Shown piece by piece: positions 23,607 through 26,896 of a DNA stretch of 26,896 bases. How positions within the stretch are numbered: position 1 is the stretch's first letter; each line of letters opens with the position of its first letter. The position numbers and the translations under genes were made by a program. The notes beneath the pieces are model-generated. The model did not search any database. It was not told the DNA's origin and saw nothing but the letters and a program-made list of their open reading frames with translations. Where the stretch lies: the NCBI GenBank assembly GCA_947522695.1, contig CANNTX010000014.1, positions 1-26,896 on the forward strand, read 5' to 3'. The stretch comes from an uncultured Bacilli bacterium. GTDB taxonomy: Bacteria > Bacillota_I > Bacilli_A > RF39 > UBA660.

Positions 23607-26102
23607 ATGACAAATATATACAAAAAATTGTTTAATATAAATTATAATAATAAAACTTTTACAATATTTTTAGATAAATATGGTAGAAGGACTTTTTTAG
23701 AAGTATCAAATGAAGGAAAATATAAATATCCAACTATAGATGATTTTATTTATTTACATAAAATATATAATGAAAGAAATCCTTTTGTTTCTTATTATGA
23801 TATAGGAGATAAATTGCCAGTATATAAACCTAAAAAATACACCTTTAAAGAAGGTGTATTAGACCTTACTAAATTTATTTCAGTAGTGTTAGCCGGAGTA
23901 ATTGGATTTAATTCATTTGTTTCATTTGAATTAAGAAAGAACAATGATAAAGATATATTAGAAGTTAAACCTGCATATATTAATAGTTGTTTTGATGATG
24001 CTAAAACATTAGATTCATATTTAGGCATAGACAATGTTTCCGAAGAAGATTTAATTGCAGTTATTAATAATAATCCAAATTTAGATGATATGTATAAAGA
24101 AAAAGCAATTATGTTAGCACAACATATTAAAAAAGAACATCCAAATACTGATAATCGAATATTTTATGATAATATGAAATCAATAGAAGTGTATGATTTA
24201 GAAAACAATGATGAAAATAAAAACATAGCTGGATTATACAATTCCTATTTGAACATTATAAAAGTAAAAAAACAAAATATACCAAAAGAATCTAGTAATC
24301 AATATTCTGATTCTTTTGAAGATGAGGTTATTTTGCATGAATTTGCACACGCTTATCATTGTTGGGCAAATAATACTCAAAACCAGGGATATATTTATCG
24401 TTCAGAGAAAATAGGATATTCTTTAGATGAAGCGATGACAAATAAAGTAATAGAAGGCTTATTTAATTACTCAACAAGTACTTATCAAAGAGAAGGAAAA
24501 TTATTAAATTATTTATTGACGTTTGTTAACTATAATTATTATGATTATGAAAAGGGCGGAATAGATAGATTTTATAATTTACTAAAAGAAAAATATCCGG
24601 ATGTAGATATTGATTACATTTTCTACTATTCTGATACAATGCATAATGCATCTATAAATCAAGGAATTAATATTATAATACAAGAAGTCCCTGAATATTT
24701 AGATTGTTTATTTGATTTATGTATTCATAAAATTGATTTAAACAACAATCCTTACGGATCACTAATAAATTTTTTACAATTAATAGATTGTAATGATTAT
24801 TTAGATATAGCTACAAATTATATTGGCAAGTACAATGAAATATTAAAAAATTATGGCTACAAAAATAATGTTTTAAGTCAGGATGAATTATTAAATAAAG
24901 TTAAAGAAATAGAAGAATTAAATAATTTTGATCATTTCTTAAATAATATAACCATAGATTCAAATACAACTGGCTCCCAAATATATCAACCATTAAAAGA
25001 ATATTTAAAAACAGTCAACACATCATCAGATAATTTTTATCAACTATTAAAGAAATATAATGATTTTTTAACTTCTCAAGGATTTTCTAAAGAAAATATA
25101 ATAAGTGAACAAGAATATTTAAAAAAATCCCAAAAATATCAAAATTTATCTATTAATGGTTACGCAATTACCAAAGACGGAAATGTATATTTTACTGTAA
25201 ATATTCCTGAAAAAGATGGAGTATATAATAGTGAAACTAGATTACCTGTTTTAGATAAAGATGGTAAAGTTACTTTATTAGATATTAATAACGTTAATCA
25301 GACATCAAATATAGGAGGTATTCAATCTATCTTTAATTACTATTTATTAACAAATTCCTTAAACGATTTAAGTTGGTATAATTATTCATTTTTTGAAAAA
25401 GAATATGATATATCACCATACGATTACAATAAAATAGATATATCATTAAATGGAAATGTAATTACTCATGATTATATCGATAATTTAATAGTTACAATTG
25501 GAGTTAATGCAGATGGAACAAACTCATATAAATTAACTTCTAGAGATGGTAAAGTTTTATATCATACAGGAAATCCAGTAATAAAAATACCTTTCTTATT
25601 TAGTGATTATTTAAAAATAGATGGATATAAAGAAACAATTGAATTAAATAGTGTTTTCTCTAAAGATTATTTAAAAAAATTCGTCTTAGATAATACTCGA
25701 ACTGATATAGAAAATAAAAAATATATTAATTATGATGAATTAAATGATAAAATAGAATTTAAACAAAGACCTACAATAATATTAAACAATGATTTTGATA
25801 ATGAAATTTTATTTAACAATATATTTGTTGTCGGAGAGGAAAATAAAGATAACAATTCAATGGATGTATATTTAACTATAAATAATAGTCGTTATTATCT
25901 TCTTAGCATAAATAATGGTGAATCATTTGAAATATCCTCATTATATGATGTTTTAAAATATTATGGATTATATGATGAAATAAAATCACCTACTAAATTT
26001 AGTACCAACGAATTGATTGATTTATTTACTAATTATTTAAACGAAACTTTAAACATTGACAATGATCTAAAATATAATATAGAATATAGTCGAAAAAGGT
26101 AA
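23607..26102 (+). CDS. Membrane-anchored HExxH zinc metallopeptidase
   Basis: About 831 residues from ATG 23607. The ATG at 23595 contains the GGAGG site of this gene and cannot be the start. About 80 cytosolic-looking residues precede one hydrophobic segment (about 88-105), and an extracellular region follows. The motif HEFAHAYH places zinc ligands at His244 and His248, with Glu245 as catalyst. Glu275 in SLDEAMTN is a good third ligand as in gluzincins. The remaining ~550 residues hold helix-rich and beta-rich parts that I do not recognise. A protease acting on surface proteins is inferred. The neighbour at 22234 is a cysteine peptidase, so two processing enzymes lie in tandem. Family name uncertain. 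Confidence 0.8.
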   Translation: MTNIYKKLFNINYNNKTFTIFLDKYGRRTFLEVSNEGKYKYPTIDDFIYLHKIYNERNPFVSYYDIGDKLPVYKPKKYTFKEGVLDLTKFISVVLAGVIGFNSFVSFELRKNNDKDILEVKPAYINSCFDDAKTLDSYLGIDNVSEEDLIAVINNNPNLDDMYKEKAIMLAQHIKKEHPNTDNRIFYDNMKSIEVYDLENNDENKNIAGLYNSYLNIIKVKKQNIPKESSNQYSDSFEDEVILHEFAHAYHCWANNTQNQGYIYRSEKIGYSLDEAMTNKVIEGLFNYSTSTYQREGKLLNYLLTFVNYNYYDYEKGGIDRFYNLLKEKYPDVDIDYIFYYSDTMHNASINQGINIIIQEVPEYLDCLFDLCIHKIDLNNNPYGSLINFLQLIDCNDYLDIATNYIGKYNEILKNYGYKNNVLSQDELLNKVKEIEELNNFDHFLNNITIDSNTTGSQIYQPLKEYLKTVNTSSDNFYQLLKKYNDFLTSQGFSKENIISEQEYLKKSQKYQNLSINGYAITKDGNVYFTVNIPEKDGVYNSETRLPVLDKDGKVTLLDINNVNQTSNIGGIQSIFNYYLLTNSLNDLSWYNYSFFEKEYDISPYDYNKIDISLNGNVITHDYIDNLIVTIGVNADGTNSYKLTSRDGKVLYHTGNPVIKIPFLFSDYLKIDGYKETIELNSVFSKDYLKKFVLDNTRTDIENKKYINYDELNDKIEFKQRPTIILNNDFDNEILFNNIFVVGEENKDNNSMDVYLTINNSRYYLLSINNGESFEISSLYDVLKYYGLYDEIKSPTKFSTNELIDLFTNYLNETLNIDNDLKYNIEYSRKR

Positions 26103-26130
26103 AAATAAATATTAATTACATAAATATATA

Positions 26131-26165
26131 AAGATATTTAAGCATAATTGCGAATATCTTTTTTT
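26131..26165 (+). terminator. Rho-independent terminator
   Basis: AAAGATATT (26131-26139) pairs with AATATCTTT (26154-26162) around a 14-base loop that could add two inner GC pairs, and the arm ends in a T-run. It separates the metallopeptidase gene from the SpoVID-like gene. Confidence 0.75.
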
Positions 26166-26207
26166 ACTATTCATATAATTATTTTGAAAAGAAAGGAAAA
26201 TGATTAT

Positions 26208-26896
26208 ATGAACGAAGTATTTACTTTGGATAAAGAATTTTTATTTAAATCAAAAATATATGAAATAACATCAATTTCAATTGAACAAGACTCTAAAATT
26301 GAAGGAAGTAATTTAGTTGGTGAATTTATAGTTTCTGGAAGTTATAGATTACATGAAATAAGTATTAATAAGGAAGATTTTAGTTTCAAAATACCTTTTA
26401 AACATGAATTAAAATCTAACATTAATTTAGATACTATTAAGTTAGAGATAAATGATTTTAATTATAATTTTAATAATTATGATGAATTAAGTGTTCATAT
26501 TGAATATATTATAACAGCAGAAGAAGGAATTAAAGTTTTTGAAAGTGCTGAAAAATTAGATAATTTTTTAAATGAACAAAAGAAAGAAGATGTAGATATA
26601 ATTGATTTAAGAGAAGACAGACAAGAATATAAAAATGATATACCTATGTTAGTAGCAAATGATGAATTAACTCCTAAAGAAGAAAAAGAAATTAAAAAAA
26701 CAAAAGAAGATAATAAAATAGATGAGAATATGTTAATTAATTCAATTAATGAAGAAGATGAGTATGTTTTATATCACATTCATACTGTTGGAATAAGTGA
26801 TTCAATCGAAAGTATAACTAAAAAATATAACATAAGTGTTAATACCTTAAAAGAATATAATTCATTTGAGAATTTAGAATTAAATATGAAACTAAT
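26208..26896 (+). CDS. SpoVID-like LysM spore-coat protein (3' end outside window)
   Basis: About 229 residues are visible and the frame runs off the right edge. The ~110 N-terminal residues are beta-rich with 'KIEGSNLVGEFIVSGSYRLH' and 'FSFKIPFKHEL', which resembles the SPOCS/DUF3794-type N-terminus of SpoVID. A long acidic Lys/Glu-rich linker follows. From about residue 186 a LysM-type domain begins (YHIHTVGISDSIESITKKYN, then ISVNTLKEYN). SpoVID anchors coat proteins during spore engulfment, and its LysM domain binds lipid II. AAAGG precedes the ATG. The missing C-terminus and the modest sequence evidence leave other LysM proteins (for example SafA-like) possible. Confidence 0.6.
   Translation, partial: MNEVFTLDKEFLFKSKIYEITSISIEQDSKIEGSNLVGEFIVSGSYRLHEISINKEDFSFKIPFKHELKSNINLDTIKLEINDFNYNFNNYDELSVHIEYIITAEEGIKVFESAEKLDNFLNEQKKEDVDIIDLREDRQEYKNDIPMLVANDELTPKEEKEIKKTKEDNKIDENMLINSINEEDEYVLYHIHTVGISDSIESITKKYNISVNTLKEYNSFENLELNMKL

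Noticed and set aside
25991..26004. Second copy of the palindrome TACTAAATTTAGTA, seen also at 18721
   Set aside because: It lies inside the metallopeptidase coding sequence; repeated 14-mers are expected by chance in such AT-rich DNA.
1..26896. Integrase, relaxase, IS elements, tRNA/rRNA genes, CRISPR arrays, att-like direct repeats
   Set aside because: None could be found on reading the window, so mobile-element status is not claimed.

Overview
The window is AT-rich, gene-dense DNA from a low-G+C Gram-positive-type bacterium. Every gene is on the + strand, spacers are under about 115 bp, and ribosome-binding sites are of the AAGGAGG/AGGTGG type. Secreted proteins carry Bacillota-style signal peptides. 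TGA is used as a stop and TGG as Trp, so the genetic code is standard and not the Mycoplasma code. A LysM protein resembling the spore-coat morphogenetic factor SpoVID at the right edge suggests an endospore-forming lineage, or one descended from it. An uncultured gut Bacilli/Erysipelotrichia-like lineage would fit, but no taxonomic marker gene is present. Nothing marks the region as an inserted element: there is no integrase, relaxase, IS, tRNA or CRISPR.

Region 1 (1-3627) encodes the cell surface. A truncated protein with cadherin-like beta-sandwich repeats comes first. Two signal-peptide proteins follow that share a Cys-rich domain and a Thr-rich stalk, then a small two-helix pilin-like protein. 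Region 2 (3659-5435) starts at a good promoter and encodes two short proteins with pilin/TadE-like N-termini and a TadZ/CpaE-like protein whose P-loop has lost its lysines. Region 3 (5452-5904) is a single small two-helix protein with a near-consensus promoter and its own terminator, the arrangement expected for an abundant subunit.

Region 4 (about 5903-18704) is a type IV secretion (T4SS) operon of the Gram-positive type. In order it encodes a third pilin-like protein, a VirB6-like channel with a very long soluble tail, a PrgI/VirB3-like protein, and VirB4 split into two overlapping genes. These are followed by a secreted lysozyme-type wall hydrolase with a degenerate M23 domain, two tandem single-pass proteins that may be VirB8-like, a membrane protein with a degenerate NlpC/P60-like domain, and a VirD4/TraG coupling ATPase. 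A small secreted protein and a terminator close the region. A machine could be assembled from these parts: VirB4 and VirD4 as motors, VirB6, PrgI and the VirB8-like proteins as the channel, the lysozyme to open the wall, and the two-helix and TadE-like proteins as a surface fibre. What it moves is not shown by the sequence.

Region 5 (19385-26102) holds a large protein of unknown function paired with a radical SAM/SPASM enzyme, a membrane-anchored C39-type cysteine peptidase with intact catalytic residues, and a membrane-anchored HExxH zinc metallopeptidase. A terminator then separates these from the SpoVID-like gene, which runs off the right edge.

The best candidate for something undescribed is Regions 1-4 taken together: a T4SS-like apparatus with no relaxase, mixed with Tad-pilus-like parts (TadE-like and TadZ-like) and three paralogous two-helix subunits, plus two wall-hydrolase domains that have lost catalytic residues.
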